Assembly: GCA_023974075.1 (NCBI GenBank)
Contig: CM043798.1
Coordinates: 682,001 to 746,000 of the forward strand
Reading direction: 5' to 3'
Length of the DNA stretch: 64,000 bases
Source: Chaenocephalus aceratus
Lineage: Eukaryota > Chordata > Actinopteri > Perciformes > Channichthyidae
The notes under the pieces: generated by a model
The model's input: only the letters and a program-made list of their open reading frames with translations
Databases searched by the model: none
Told to the model about the DNA's origin: nothing
Shown: piece after piece, positions 45,811 through 56,985 of the stretch
How positions within the stretch are numbered: position 1 is the stretch's first letter
How the letters are laid out: every line of letters begins with the position of its first letter
Position numbers and translations under genes: made by a program

Positions 45811-46740
45811 TTAGGCCCCGGCCACACGAGGACGAAAACGGCTAAACGCATAGGATTAACGCAAACGCAATCGCAAACAAGCTTCCGTCCACACGCAATA
45901 TTCACCGGATAGTGTCTGTCCACACGAGACCGCTCCGTTTCGCTCCAACCGCTGGAGAAGCTGCAGTACATATGCCGAGCCTGTACGTGGCGCTGTAACT
46001 TCCTCCACAAAAGCAGCGAAGAAGCATGGTTGTCATGGTTACCCTTCTGTTTATTCTCCGCGGTGGGGGCCGAGTGAACCGGGCAGAGTTTTTCGCCAGT
46101 CAACGTGTATTAAAGTTTAAATCTTCCGGACAAAATTATAAAAGTGCCGGTCAAAGGTCTTCTTTGTTATGTATTGAGCTTTAAAACAAATGAATAACGA
46201 CTCTATATTATATAATAATAAAATACACGGAACCTCTCTTTTTCCTCCCTCTCTTCGGACAGCGTCAGCGTCTGTCTCATGCAGCAGCTGATCCAGTAAT
46301 GAGTGACCCTGGCCGACAGTAAAAATAAACATATTTATAACTAGTTTAGTTTGAGAGGTAATTAAAATAGCTGAGGGTGATGATCTGACTTGAAGTGTGT
46401 TTTGCTGCAGCGGGAGGAGCTGCAGGCAGGGTGCGAACTGGAGAAGAGCAGGGGGAGCTATAGCTCCCCTAGTGGTGACATGAGCTCCCCTGGGAACAAG
46501 GTTTGTGAAATTTGGGGGGAGCTCTCTAAAATACTGATATGATGACCAAATAAATTCCATTTTGGGCATGTTTTTTTTTTTTCAAAGGTGTAAAATAAGT
46601 GAAATAAAATTATATTTAGAGTTTGATTCATGAAAAAAGTGTCGCCTGCTTGCACGCTGCCCGCAGCTCCACCCACTACCCACTCACTCACAAGCTCGTT
46701 TAGTTGGCACTGCATGTTTACCAGGCATTGTTGCTGCTGA

Positions 46741-47150
46741 CATGTCGAAAAGAAAAAAAAAACGTACCTTGGGCAATTTCTTTAAAAAGACGGCCAAACA
46801 ACCTGATCAAGAAGACCAACCGAATGTAGCTGGTGGTAGCACATCGTACTGCTGCTACAACAGAACCGAGAGAGGAGGGAGCTAACGTCAGTGCTAGTGC
46901 TAACTTGACAGCTAACGTTAACTTGGGGGCTGAAGAGACACAAGAAGACGAGCCAAGAGAAGCTAACTTGATGACTACAACTACCATAGTAGAGGTCGAA
47001 GGAGAGGTGGAAGAAGAAGATGATGATGCTGCTGATGACCACCCCACCTGTTCTTCCTCCCTGCCTGCTGCGCGAGATGGGGGGGGGGGGCGAAGTTGCT
47101 GCGGTGGTCCCGCGGCCGCCGGCTGGCTGGACCAGCCAACAGTGGAGTGA
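46741..47150 (+). pseudogene. hAT transposase N-terminal remnant
   Basis: A frame from the ATG at 46741 reads MSKRKKKRTLGNFFKKTAKQ then PDQEDQPN. The basic start plus TLxxFFKK is typical of the N termini of one group of hAT transposases. A frame change near 46830 leads into an acidic 105-codon stretch (EVEGEVEEEDDDAADDHPTC). The catalytic DDE part is absent, replaced by the 47298 insertion and deletion. Confidence 0.6.
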
Positions 47151-47297
47151 GTGGATCACATTTTTGAGACATTTTAAGTTGATTTAATTAAACAGTCAAA
47201 CGTTACATTGGTGGTCCGTGGATTATTTATTATCAAGTTGATCGAAGTTTGCGTAGCCCATACATGCTCGGGAAATCTGTTGACATGAACATGATCC

Positions 47298-47796
47298 CAG
47301 TGGTGAGCCGTGACTTTTATACCTAGGCCCTCTGACCCCCCTTCCCTCGAAAAAAAGAAGAGATATTACGTCACAGCGGAATATCAAAACAGAGGCCCGG
47401 GGTGCAAAACGCATCAATGACTGCGACCCTCTACCACACAGAACAACACCATTTATATAAACACCTATCATGACAGGGCACCCACAGCCAAGTGACAATT
47501 ACAAATGAATTAAGTCGGCACGGCGGCCCACATTGAAAATGACTTAGGCCTACCTTTGATGATAAATCACTGAAACACAAAGTCCATCCTCCTGTCCTTT
47601 TGGATGAAGCACTTGCGGGTCATTCAGCTGATCCGTTGCCACTCCAGTTTATCATTGTAACTCAATCTTGAAAATGACTCGGTTAATAATTTCGCAATGA
47701 TGTCCTCACTATCACTGAAGTGAGCCATCATGAACGAACTTATGCTAATTATAAATATATCGATCATAAATCTATCGTTTAGATTTATGATTCGAA

Positions 47797-47827
<31 letters not shown>

Positions 47828-48496
47828 GTAGGGTAGACATGTGGATATTATCCGTCTGAACAAAACGTGCATTTATCTAACAGGTTCGTTTTCCACAGAC
47901 CTTATTTCCAGCTATTTTCCAAAATCCTATGGAGAAATTCCAATGCTTTCTGTCGAGGGAATCCGAGCGAAGCTTACTTCCGGGTTTTAGGACGCGTCAC
48001 TGCACCACTTGCATAGACCCAGAGCCATATAATTATTATTATATGGCTCTGCATAGACCCATGCATAGACCTCACAGCGGGCGGAACTTGTCATAAAGTC
48101 CGCAAAAAGAAAGCCCGCCCATTTAGAGGGAAGATATGATTGGTCAATTGTACTGTCATTTGACATTACTCTCTCGTTGAGTTACTATAGCTGGCCCTCT
48201 GTGAATGTAGAGAGGGACCAACAAGCTCTCCCGTCTTCACAGAACTCGCAGAGACGGCATTTAACCCTTCACATTCCAACAGAAACTGAACAGGCAGATT
48301 CGAAGGATTTATTTCTTTGGAAATATTATTTTACCCACATTTAAATCAAGTTATTTTGGTAAAACTAATGAAAAATATAACTACAAAAACATATATAAAA
48401 ATAAAAATGTTTTTTTTTTAATGTTTTCAAATATTATTTCTTAGACTATCTTAGGCCCTCACAGAGGGCCTAGAGGGCCCTGACGGCTCGCCACTG
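47298..48496. mobile_element. hAT-like element nested in the 46427-48664 hAT
   Basis: Ends CAGTGGTGAGCCGTGAC and GGCTCGCCACTG, with subterminal TAGGCCCTC and GAGGGCC blocks. The flanking 8-mers (CATGATCC, CATCGGGA) agree only partly, so the duplication has decayed or the boundary is off by a few bases. A 13-bp hairpin AGAGCCATATAAT lies at 48021-48050. Confidence 0.72.
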
Positions 48497-49331
48497 CATC
48501 GGGACGTTTCATGTAAATGTAGACCTGTGGCACCACCCCGTGTGCAACAGATTTTCTCTTTATAATAGGCCTATGTCTGTGCTGTTGCTATTAATGTGCG
48601 GATCAGCATTTACCCCCCCCGCAAAAAAAAAAATCCCGGTGACCGTGGTATAGTTCGCACACTGGCTGCAGGTGAGCAGAGCTGCGTGTCTCCGTCCTGT
48701 CAGATTACACTTCACTCGCGTTTAGGTCCATATGGAGAGAAAGATAAATAATCTGAATTCAGGGTGCAGTTTACTTTGACGCGGGGGTGAGCAGCAGAGG
48801 TGGGGAGAGGCGGGGCTATTGCCTCATCATTATTGCTGTAGATGTTGCACAAACAACTGTAGCATGGTCAATAGCGTCCGGAGCACGATAGCAACTCTGC
48901 GATCCGCCATTGTTGTTGTTGTTGGTGGCGAAACACTTCAGCAATGGCACGGGGTAAGCGGAGGTGAGCAGAAGAGGTGGGGAGAGGCGGGGCTATTGCG
49001 CAATCACTATCAGTGATCTGAAAATGTTCGGATAGGGCGCACACACGGAGCCGTTTGACCCCCCAGAGAGTGGCGTATGCCTTTCTATCCACCTTGGGAC
49101 CCGTTATCGTTTCCTCAGTCGTTTAGTGCCGTATTCGAATTCGGTCGTTTGCGTTACTGTTTAGTGTCATATAGACCGTTCGGCCACACGAGGACGACCG
49201 AATACGGCACTAAACGACTGAGGAAACGATAACGGGTCCCAAGGTGGATAGAAAGGCATACGCAACTCTCTGGGGGGTCAAACGGCTCCGTGTGTATGCC
49301 CTATACGGACATTTTCAGATCACTAATAGTA

Positions 49332-50295
49332 GGCTTGTTTGAGACACATTGCGGCTCGCCTCGAAAGTAGACGAGAGTAGCCGATCGCAGCCGGGGGAGG
49401 TCTCAAAAAGCTCGCCTGAAGTCGGATAGCTCCGAGTCGGCTTCTTCTTCTTCATCTTCTTCTTTGCATTCTTCTTCTCTCGGTTTTTTGGCGGATTGCA
49501 AACAACTTTAAGGTGCATACCGCCACCTCCGGAGTCGGCTTGACTCGGTTTGCATTTATAAAGAATGCACACATGTGTTTAATCGTTAATGTCAGATATG
49601 TACTAAGTAAATACATTTGTTCCTGCTCAAGATTAGATTCAACTTTATTGTTATTGCACAGATTACAGGTACTGAGAGAACGAAATGCAGTTTAGCTTCT
49701 AACCAGGTGCAACAAGCAGTGAAGTGGAAAGTAATGTACACAATCTACAGAATAACATAGAATGAATTGAATGATGAATAAACAGTGGGGTATGAATACA
49801 CTAGATATCAGCCTGTGAGCAGTATGAACCGTGTGTATGAATATGCTAAGATATATAAAGTATGAAAACGGTAAGCAGTATAGTATAAAATATATAGATA
49901 TTAATTTCATGATGATAAACATTGTGGAACAATGATGAAAAATGGGAATGGATGTGGCGACGTAAAACTGACACAAAACAACAACACACTTTTGCCAGCC
50001 AATTGGAGAGTTTCATCAGCAGCACGTGGTAAAAACCACCAATGAGCGCTCAGCTCGAGATACCAGCGAGCCGGTTCCCATCAAGCATTTCGCTTCCGCA
50101 GCTCGTGGAGAGCAACTGCGCACTCGCCTCGCTCTCAAGGCTGCGGGCGTCTTTGTCCCGCGAGATTTCAAAGTCTCATGTGGGCGAGCCTCCAGAGCAA
50201 GTCGGACAAAATGTCTAACCATCATGCAACGCACTAGCAAGACGTTGATCGCAACTGCGCAGGTCTGCGCAGGTCTTGCTTGTCTCAAACAAGCC
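49332..50295. mobile_element. 964-bp element inserted in the fold-back right arm
   Basis: Inverted ends GGCTTGTTTGAGACA and TGTCTCAAACAAGCC, bordered by TAGTA (49327-49331) and TAGTG (50296-50300). The uninterrupted site survives in the opposite arm near 49008 (AATCACTATCAGTGATC), supporting a duplication of about 5 bp. The interior has a TTC-rich stretch at 49440 and no recognised transposase. Confidence 0.78.
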
Positions 50296-51639
50296 TAGTG
50301 ATTGCGCAATAGCCCCACCTCTTCTGCTCACCTCCGCTTACCCCGCGCCATTGCTGAAGTGTTTCGCCACCAACAACAACAACAATGGCGGATCGCAGAG
50401 TTGCTATCGTGCTCCGGACGCTATTGACCATGCTACAGTTGTTTGTGCAACATCTACAGCAATAATGATGAGGCAATAGCCCCGCCTCTCCCCACCTCTG
50501 CTTCAAAGTAAACTGCACCCTGAATTCAGATTATTTATCTTTCTCTCGATATGGACCTAAACGCGAGTGAAGTCTAATCTGACAGGACGGAGACACGCAG
50601 CTCTGCTCACCTGCAGCTCCTCCCGCTGCAGCAAAACACACACTTCAAGTCAGATCATCACCCTTAGCTATTTTAATTACCTCTCAAACTAAACTAGTTA
50701 TAAATATGTTTATTGTTACTGTCGGCCGGGTCACTCATTACTGGATCAGCTGCTGCATGAGACAGACACTGACGCTGTCCGAAGAGAGGGAGGAAAAAGA
50801 GAGGTTCCGTGTATTTTATTATTATATTATATAGAGTCGTTATTCATTTGTTTTAAAGCTCAATAAATAACAAAGAAGACCTTTGACCGGCACTTTTATA
50901 ATTTTGTCTGGAAGATTTAAACTTTAATACACGTTGACTGGCGAAAAACTCTGCCCGGTTCACTCAGGCCCCCACCGCGGAGAATAAACAGAAGGGTAAC
51001 CATGACAACCATGCTTCTTCGCTGCTTTTGTGGAGGAAGTTTCAGCGCCACGTACAGGCTCCTGCATGTACTGCAGCTTCTCCAGCGGTTGGAGCTAAAC
51101 GGAGCGGTCTCGTGTGGACAGACACTATCCGCATAACTATTGCGTGTGGACAGAAGCTTGTTTGCGTTTGCGTTAATCCTATGCGTTTAGCCGTTTTCGT
51201 TCTCGTGTGGCCGCAGCCTAAGGCTGCGGCCATTTCGAGTCACCATCCACACACTGGTGGCAGAGCGGCCATTCAAGCTCAACGGGAACAAGAAGCAGTC
51301 GCACGGCTGTGACATCACCGTGACGATGAGCTGTGGATTCAGTGGCCAAGTTATTTTGTTTCTGATGTAAATGTAATCAACTACACATGTCGACAATTCC
51401 GTGCCCTTGCACAGCAGCTTCAGTGTGCGTTTCACTTTGGTTCAGTTGACAAGATATTGAAAGATTATGACTCGTCAGCTCATGAGTGGAACGTTGTTTA
51501 AACAGGAATTATACTTTTTTCCAACATGTTGGACCACAAGCTCAAACAAATGTTTCTGAAGGTTTCAAAAACTAGGACCAATCCCATTGGGATTGCTGGC
51601 TCTCTGACGAGGGTCGGGCTCCGATACCCCACATGTGTT

Positions 51640-51830
51640 CCCTTCTCTGGGTCCGGTGGAGGAAATAATGATTTGATCCCTTGCCAATTTTGTAAGTTTA
51701 CCCACTTACAAAGAAATGAACAGTCTATCATTTGAATGGTAGGTTTATTTTAACAGAGAGTAAGAATATCAAAAAGAATATCCAGAAATGTACATAATAT
51801 AAAAGATATACATTGATTTGCATTTAACTG
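51640..51830. mobile_element. Tc1-like element end fragment
   Basis: GGAGGAAATAATGATTTGAT then CCCTTGCCAATTTTGTAAG and AATGAACAGTCTATCATTTG are terminal sequence of a common fish Tc1 family. No transposase follows. Confidence 0.75.
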
Positions 51831-51889
51831 TGGGAAACAACTATGTCGTCCCCTTGCAACCAACAAGAGTTCTGGCTCCCACAGCCCGG

Positions 51890-52159
51890 TCACAAGTCCC
51901 AGCCCAAACAGTCCGGTTTGATGGAAATGTTGTCGTCAGGTGGAGTTATGTTTCCGTAGAGCACGTTCCTTTTATTAGCCAGGGATCTTATGTTGCAGAA
52001 GATGAGGCACAGCTTGTATCTCCGTCTGGCGTACCCAGTATCTTCTATGTTCTTCTCCAGATCTCCGTGGGGAGAGCTGTTGTTCCGCCCATCTATCACC
52101 AGCTGTTCCCTGGTGTAAACCAGGCAGATCAGCATAAATTCAACAGGAAAAAGGAACAA
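51890..52159 (-). pseudogene. LINE endonuclease-region fragment
   Basis: The minus-strand frame contains ARRRYKLCLIFCNIRSLANK then RNVLYGNITPPDD. The N(I/V)RSLANK motif opens the endonuclease domain of many fish CR1/RTE-type LINEs. The rest of the element is not present. Confidence 0.6.
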
Positions 52160-53038
52160 TAATCTCTCTCTGTACTCATGTTCAGAGAGGGTGCAGTTTA
52201 AGAATTACTCAAATAAGTTACTAATAGAAAAAAAGGTAAGTAAGCTAAAAGTTGAAAATAGTACAAATGTCAGGAGCAACTGCAACAGGCTGCACTCCGA
52301 TTGGTGCATGCATTCTATTATTGCACAGATTAAGTATTACATTTACACAAAGTTCACGAACTTGGCAAAGATATCTTTAAAAATAAAGGTTGAAATGAAA
52401 ACGGCAGATTACACTTGACGTTCAATACCAGCTCCATGGCGTCCCACATTCAGCTTAATCATGAAACATCTTTTGTTAAAATATCCTATTTACTTTCAAG
52501 ATTCTTACAAAATTCCTTCAAAGACTCTAACACTATATTCAACTGATCATAGTTATTGAATTAGAAGGGTAGCATTACACGTGACTCCTAAACTGACATG
52601 TGTTAAGTAAAGTGTGTGGAGTTTAACGGCAACATTCAGTACTCCAGAGAAGGTTAACTCCGTGGTCAGGTGATATATGTGCTGCTCGACCCTGATGACA
52701 TTCATTCTGCTGCTAAACCCACAGGTGCATCTACACACACACACACACACGGACCTTCATATAAAGCCACATCCTGCTTGGCAGAGCCTGGAGAGCAGCA
52801 TCAGAAGAGTCCTTGTTGTGCTGCACTTCCCCTCCGTCTGGATGCAGCGGTAGAAAGATGCACTGTGTGTGTTTGTGTGGGACTCATGATAGAAGTAATT
52901 GGCAACTAAGTAAAAGCCTTACTGTTTAAGTGAGGCCTTCCAATCCACAGCCATCTTCAGGCTGTTACACTTATCCTACCAATTCCTGATTTATAATGGA
53001 AACATCATGTATTTATGTATCATTCTTAAAAGACCTGA
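52160..53038. other. intergenic, short CA run only
   Basis: A (CA)n run occurs at 52732-52750. Nothing else recognised. Confidence 0.4.
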
Positions 53039-54252
53039 GGCCTGTACTGCGAAGCCGGTTCAACCTAACCTGATATGTTGGAGTTAGCCGGTTGGCCTAA
53101 TCCAAAACATACGCGCTCTCGCTAAGCGGTCCTACGACGCGGGTTATCAAGTGGATCGCTCACGCCAGCCGTGTCCTATCTAGCTAGGTGCGCGTTCACA
53201 TGAAAGGGGTGGTATCTGGAGCATTCGACCAATCACAGACATGGAGAAGCGTATTGACAGCGCAGCGCGTCATACTTCCTGAATGAAAAGTCAACTATAA
53301 TATTAGACATATGAAGAAGTTAAACTTTAAACATCCATGACTTAAACACTTGATCAGGATCAAAGCCTCAGAGCTGCACCTGCAAGGTGAATACAGCTGG
53401 GAACAGAACAAGTGTTTGAATGCGTACATTAACAGGTTTATGATATCACTGCCACTAACACACCATCTGACTTTCATTACGTTTGTCTCGAGTGTTTCCT
53501 CAACGTAATGTGTTGCTTAAAATAATACTTCTGCATACAGTACGTGACACTGTGAGTGTTGCACGGCCAGATACGGCTCAGCTGACTCAGATCAGGAGAT
53601 ATGTGATACATTATGAAGTGATGTGCCGCGGACTGTACTTAATGTACTCTGATCCGTTTACTGATGTTGTGGCAGATATTTAAGTGCTTTCTTAACGCTA
53701 ATGTTATGATAGTCAGATTGCTCTGAAGATGGGAGGTGATAATCTATTCATTTTCACGTTCACACAGACGGTGATTTGAACAGCAACGGCAGTTTAAACT
53801 GTATTTCCTTTATCCTGTAATGTGACTTGATCGCTTTAAACTCTGCACACTGTTGTTATCAGCTTTTCCACCATGGTTTCTACCTCAACCTGTAATAGAT
53901 GTATCCTTATTGAAACGGTTACAACTTACATTCAATGAAAAATAAAATCAATGTGCAGGCTTACGTGAACACTGTTCTACATGAACAATGGGCAGTTTAT
54001 ACATTAAATAAATCAACAGTATAGTGGCGATATGCTCCAAGTGGAAGCGATTCGCCATTAAAGCAAAGAAGAAGAAGAACTCCGCACAGTTGATCTCTTA
54101 TCCTGGAACCTATCCTGCTTCGGAGCACAGACTAGGTTCCAGGATAAGTCACTATGGAGATCAAGCCCGCTAAAAAGTGAACCAGCTTCGTAAGACTGGA
54201 AATCCCAGAAGTTAGCTTGCTAAACGAAAATCCTGCTTCGTAGTATAGAGGC
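53039..54252. mobile_element. non-autonomous DNA transposon, GGCCTGTACTGCGAAGC ends
   Basis: Left end GGCCTGTACTGCGAAGCCGG and right end CCTGCTTCGTAGTATAGAGGC are inverted and similar. CCTGGAACCTATCCTGCTTC motifs are repeated near the right end (54090-54150). This terminus type is common in fish. No transposase; superfamily unassigned. Confidence 0.7.
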
Positions 54253-54316
54253 TTTGCATATTACGTCACGGGTAACGTGACGTCAGCGCAACGGCCATAC
54301 TGGAGTACCAAAACAG

Positions 54317-54860
54317 ACACCGTAATACGTCATACCTGTTCAATGCCGCAGCCACAGAGGTGATCGAAACAGGGGGTCGAAGTCATTTTACAGGCTGCTA
54401 GTTGGGTGGGTAGAAGGGGGTATCATGCACCCCCCTGAAATATACTTCTAATCAGCTTTTCTAGATTGGAAAAATTGTGTAGAAAACGATTAGCTATGTT
54501 AAAAAGTTGGCAAATTGTCCCACGTATATTTTTTTCCCCAAATTAGTGTTTATTTACCCTAAAAATCGAGTTTCACTCTTTTTACACCTTTCACTATATC
54601 TCAGCCATTATTGCAGATAACTGAACAAATAAGGTATCAGATCCATGTTTTCAGGGTCAAGGAACACAATAAAACTATTCTTAAAGTGATCACATGTGTC
54701 TGTGGCATGCTATTATGCTAATTAGTGAAAATAGCTTTTCAGTCTTGTACCAAGGAGAGTGTATTTTGCACCGACACAGAAATATTCTTATAATCAGTGT
54801 TTCCTAAGTGGAAAAAGTATGTAGAAAATGATGAGCTATGTTAAAATGTTGTCTGGATGT
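54317..54860 (+). repeat. partial tandem duplication of the THAP-gene 5' region
   Basis: 54317-54398 (ACCGTAATACGTCATACCTG ... TTACAGGCTGC) is repeated at 54870-54966. The following 54430-54540 is a diverged copy of 54750-54860 (AGAAAA(C/T)GAT...AGCTATGTTAAAA). The first copy lacks 16 bases of the THAP N terminus and runs into unrelated sequence. Confidence 0.8.
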
Positions 54861-54895
54861 CCCACATATAACACCGTAATACGTCATACCTGTTC

Positions 54896-55100
54896 AATGC
54901 CGCAGCCATTGTTGGCTGCGGCAACAGAGGTGATCGAAACAGGGGGTCGAAGTCATTTTACAGGCTACACCAGGGTGAAGCAACACATGAACTTTCAAAG
55001 CGTGGCCAGGAAAAATGGCTCAATAGGATCGGACGGGAGGATCTCAAACCATCCAACCACAACTACTATACTCGTGTTTGTGGAGATCATTTCACGGCAG
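54896..55100 (+). pseudogene. THAP-domain gene, exon 1 (zinc-finger half)
   Basis: One frame reads IVGCGNRGDRNRGSKSFYRL, then LSKRGQEKWLNRIGREDLKP and YYTRVCGDHFTA, ending GCAG|GTAA. This is the N-terminal part of a THAP C2CH DNA-binding domain (W, then C-x2-H in VCGDHF). Such domains occur in host THAP proteins and in P-element/ISL2EU-type transposases. The nearest ATG (54897) is one base out of frame and the first zinc Cys is not seen, so the start is damaged or mis-assembled. It joins in phase to exon 2 at 57703. Confidence 0.82.
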
Positions 55101-55197
55101 GTAATTGCAGGGGCGGTTCTAGGGGGGGCCAGTGCCCCCGTAACACTGACCTCTGACCCCCCTGTGGCCCCCCTAACAATGACATTTTTTTTTTTAA

Positions 55198-56258
55198 CAC
55201 TAGAACCGCCAACGGGTACATTTTACCCGCAGCTGTTTTTTTATTGTATGTAACTTTTTTTCAATAAAATATTAACGTCTCCCAGTCCGTGACTTTTCCT
55301 GAAAGTGTGTTATGTAACACCCTGTGTTGTTAAAAATGGTCAATATGAAGTCAGATTGAAAAAATCGCCAAAAAAATGGATATTTATACCTATTTCCGCC
55401 AGCGGGTAATATTTACCTCATAGAAATGCAGCGCTCCTCGCGCTATTGATTTTGCGATCAAAATGATCAAACTACTACGGAGGGAAGATATTTTCGTTTG
55501 GAGGGGAAGCTCGCGAGTGTGTGTGTGTGTGTATACGTGTGTGTGTTTGTGTATTTTTGCGTTTGTGTGTATTGTGTTTGTTTCCCAGAGAAAACCCTCA
55601 CGAGAAACACCGGCTGTTGTTGTGCCTGCTGCTGCCTGCTGTCAAGTTACTCCGTTCTCCGCTTGTAATTATGCCGAAGCTTCAAAGTTATATTTATCAT
55701 CTGAATTTGCCGAAACAAGTTTAATATTCTGAAAGCCAAGACTTTGTTTAATTTAAATCAGATGAAAACAAACTGTAACGGACCCTGCCGTGTTATTTAT
55801 GATTACTATACTCTTACGTTCATAATTTCAGCCGGAGGGAGGGGGGGCGGCGCTGCTTGGAAGAGCAGATTGCAAGTGAGAGGTGCCTGTCTTCGTCCCT
55901 TTACAAGCTTCAAAAATGTATTTATCGTGTGATTTTGGAAATAAAAATTTCATATTCTGAAAGCCAAGACTTTGTTTGTTTAAAATCAAACAAAACACCC
56001 GAACCCTGAAAAAAATAGTTTTTTACGTAAATCCACGTTTACTCTGAAATGAGCCGTTGCGACTTCCGACTGATTTTGATAGAGCGGGTCACATAATATG
56101 AAAAGCTGAGAGTCCACAGATTATATTGGTATACATGTCATCCCTGTGCGATCAAAACTCACCGTTCTGTATGGTACATTGTACCTTGGAAATCAATAGC
56201 GGGTAAACTTTACCCGTTGGCGGATATAGGTATACAGCGACCTCTGGCGGTTCTAGTG
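55198..56258. mobile_element. piggyBac-like non-autonomous element
   Basis: Ends CACTAGAACCGCCAACGGGT and TGGCGGTTCTAGTG. A second inverted CCGCCAACGGGTA/TACCCGTTGGCGG pair sits inside the right end. Flanked by TTAA (55194-55197 and 56259-56262). TTAA duplication is the piggyBac hallmark. A GT-rich run is at 55516-55580. No transposase recognised. Confidence 0.82.
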
Positions 56259-56281
56259 TTAAATGTGAGATTGTGCAGACA

Positions 56282-56347
56282 CCCGTATGTATGTATGTAT
56301 GTATGTATGTATGTATGTATGTATGTATGTATGTATGTATGTATGTA
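56282..56347. repeat. (ATGT)n microsatellite, about 16 units
   Basis: Uninterrupted GTAT/ATGT tetranucleotide run, producing artefactual Met-Tyr-Val-Cys or Thr-Tyr-Ile-His frames. Confidence 0.97.
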
Positions 56348-56379
56348 GACCCTGGCTGGTCTCCCTGCATGTGCCATCC

Positions 56380-56985
56380 GACCTCTGCAGCTCATTCAGA
56401 ATGCAGCGGCTCGTCTGGTCTTCAACCTTCCTACATTTTCCCACACCACGCCGCTCCTCCGCTCCCTTCACTGGCTTCCGGTAACTGCTAGAATTCACTT
56501 CAAGACACTGGTACTTGCGTACCATGCTGCGAATGGATCTGGCCCTTCCTACATCCAGGACATGGTTAAACTGTACACCCCAGCACGTGCTCTACGCTCT
56601 GCGAGGGGGACCCAAGTTCCCATCAGAAAAACACGTGGGTTTGCTATCCTGGCTCCAAAATGGTGGAATGAGCTCCCCATTAACATCAGGACAGCAGATA
56701 GCTTACACACCTTCCGGCGCAGACTGAAAACTCATCTCTTTCGACTCCACCTCGAGCGATAGAATTACTAACAAAGAACTGCTAACAGAGCACTTATATA
56801 CTAATAAAGGACTGGCTTATCTATAGCCAGTTGAGTAGCACTTGAAATACTTGGCTCTATGAAACCTGATGTACATTATGATTCTGTTTTCTTCAAGGTT
56901 GTGTCTTCCTGGTCGAATGTACTTATTGTAAGTCGCTTTGGATAAAAGCGTCAGCTAAATGCAATGTAATGTAAAGTAGAGATGT
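56380..56985 (+). mobile_element. L2-type LINE 3' end
   Basis: Reads LIQNAAARLVFNLPTFSHTT, LHWLPVTARIHFKTLVLAYH, ANGSGPSYIQDMVKLYTPAR, then [20 protein letters not shown] and [12 protein letters not shown] before a stop. This is the C-terminal domain of fish L2 reverse transcriptase. The 3' tail ends TAAGTCGCTTTGGATAAAAG then CGTCAGCTAAATGCAATGTA, the usual L2 end. Strongly 5'-truncated, as is typical. An antisense relative is at 28060-28462. Confidence 0.92.

Larger units (their letters stand above)
46427..48664. mobile_element. hAT transposon nested in the fold-back left arm
   Basis: Ends CAGGGTGCGAACTGGAG and GGTATAGTTCGCACACTG, with a perfect 8-bp duplication GCTGCAGG (46419-46426 and 48665-48672). 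The interior includes a short transposase start at 46741 and an inserted element at 47298-48496. Confidence 0.92.
45811..51222. mobile_element. fold-back element or head-to-head element pair, about 1-kb arms
   Basis: Outer ends GGCCACACGAGGACGAAAAC (45820) and its near-complement to 51212 (CGTTCTCGTGTGGCC). After removal of two insertions, 45820-46426 plus 48673-49140 pairs with 49200-49326 plus 50301-51212. A third GGCCACACGAGGACGA at 49185 near the centre suggests two abutting inverted copies. Open frames in the arms have no homology. Related sequence occurs at 6020-6600 and 41180-41300. Confidence 0.85.

Noticed and set aside
45786..46103. 105-codon frame and its relative at 51028-51312
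   Set aside because: Both read the arms of the same inverted element; similarity is due to DNA duplication and not to coding conservation.
47298..48496. Clean 8-bp duplication for this nested element
   Set aside because: CATGATCC and CATCGGGA agree at too few positions to claim a duplication.
54828..55253. 141-codon frame starting at 54828
   Set aside because: It is not the THAP frame. The conserved GCGNRGD...RVCGDHF reading lies in a different frame over the same bases.
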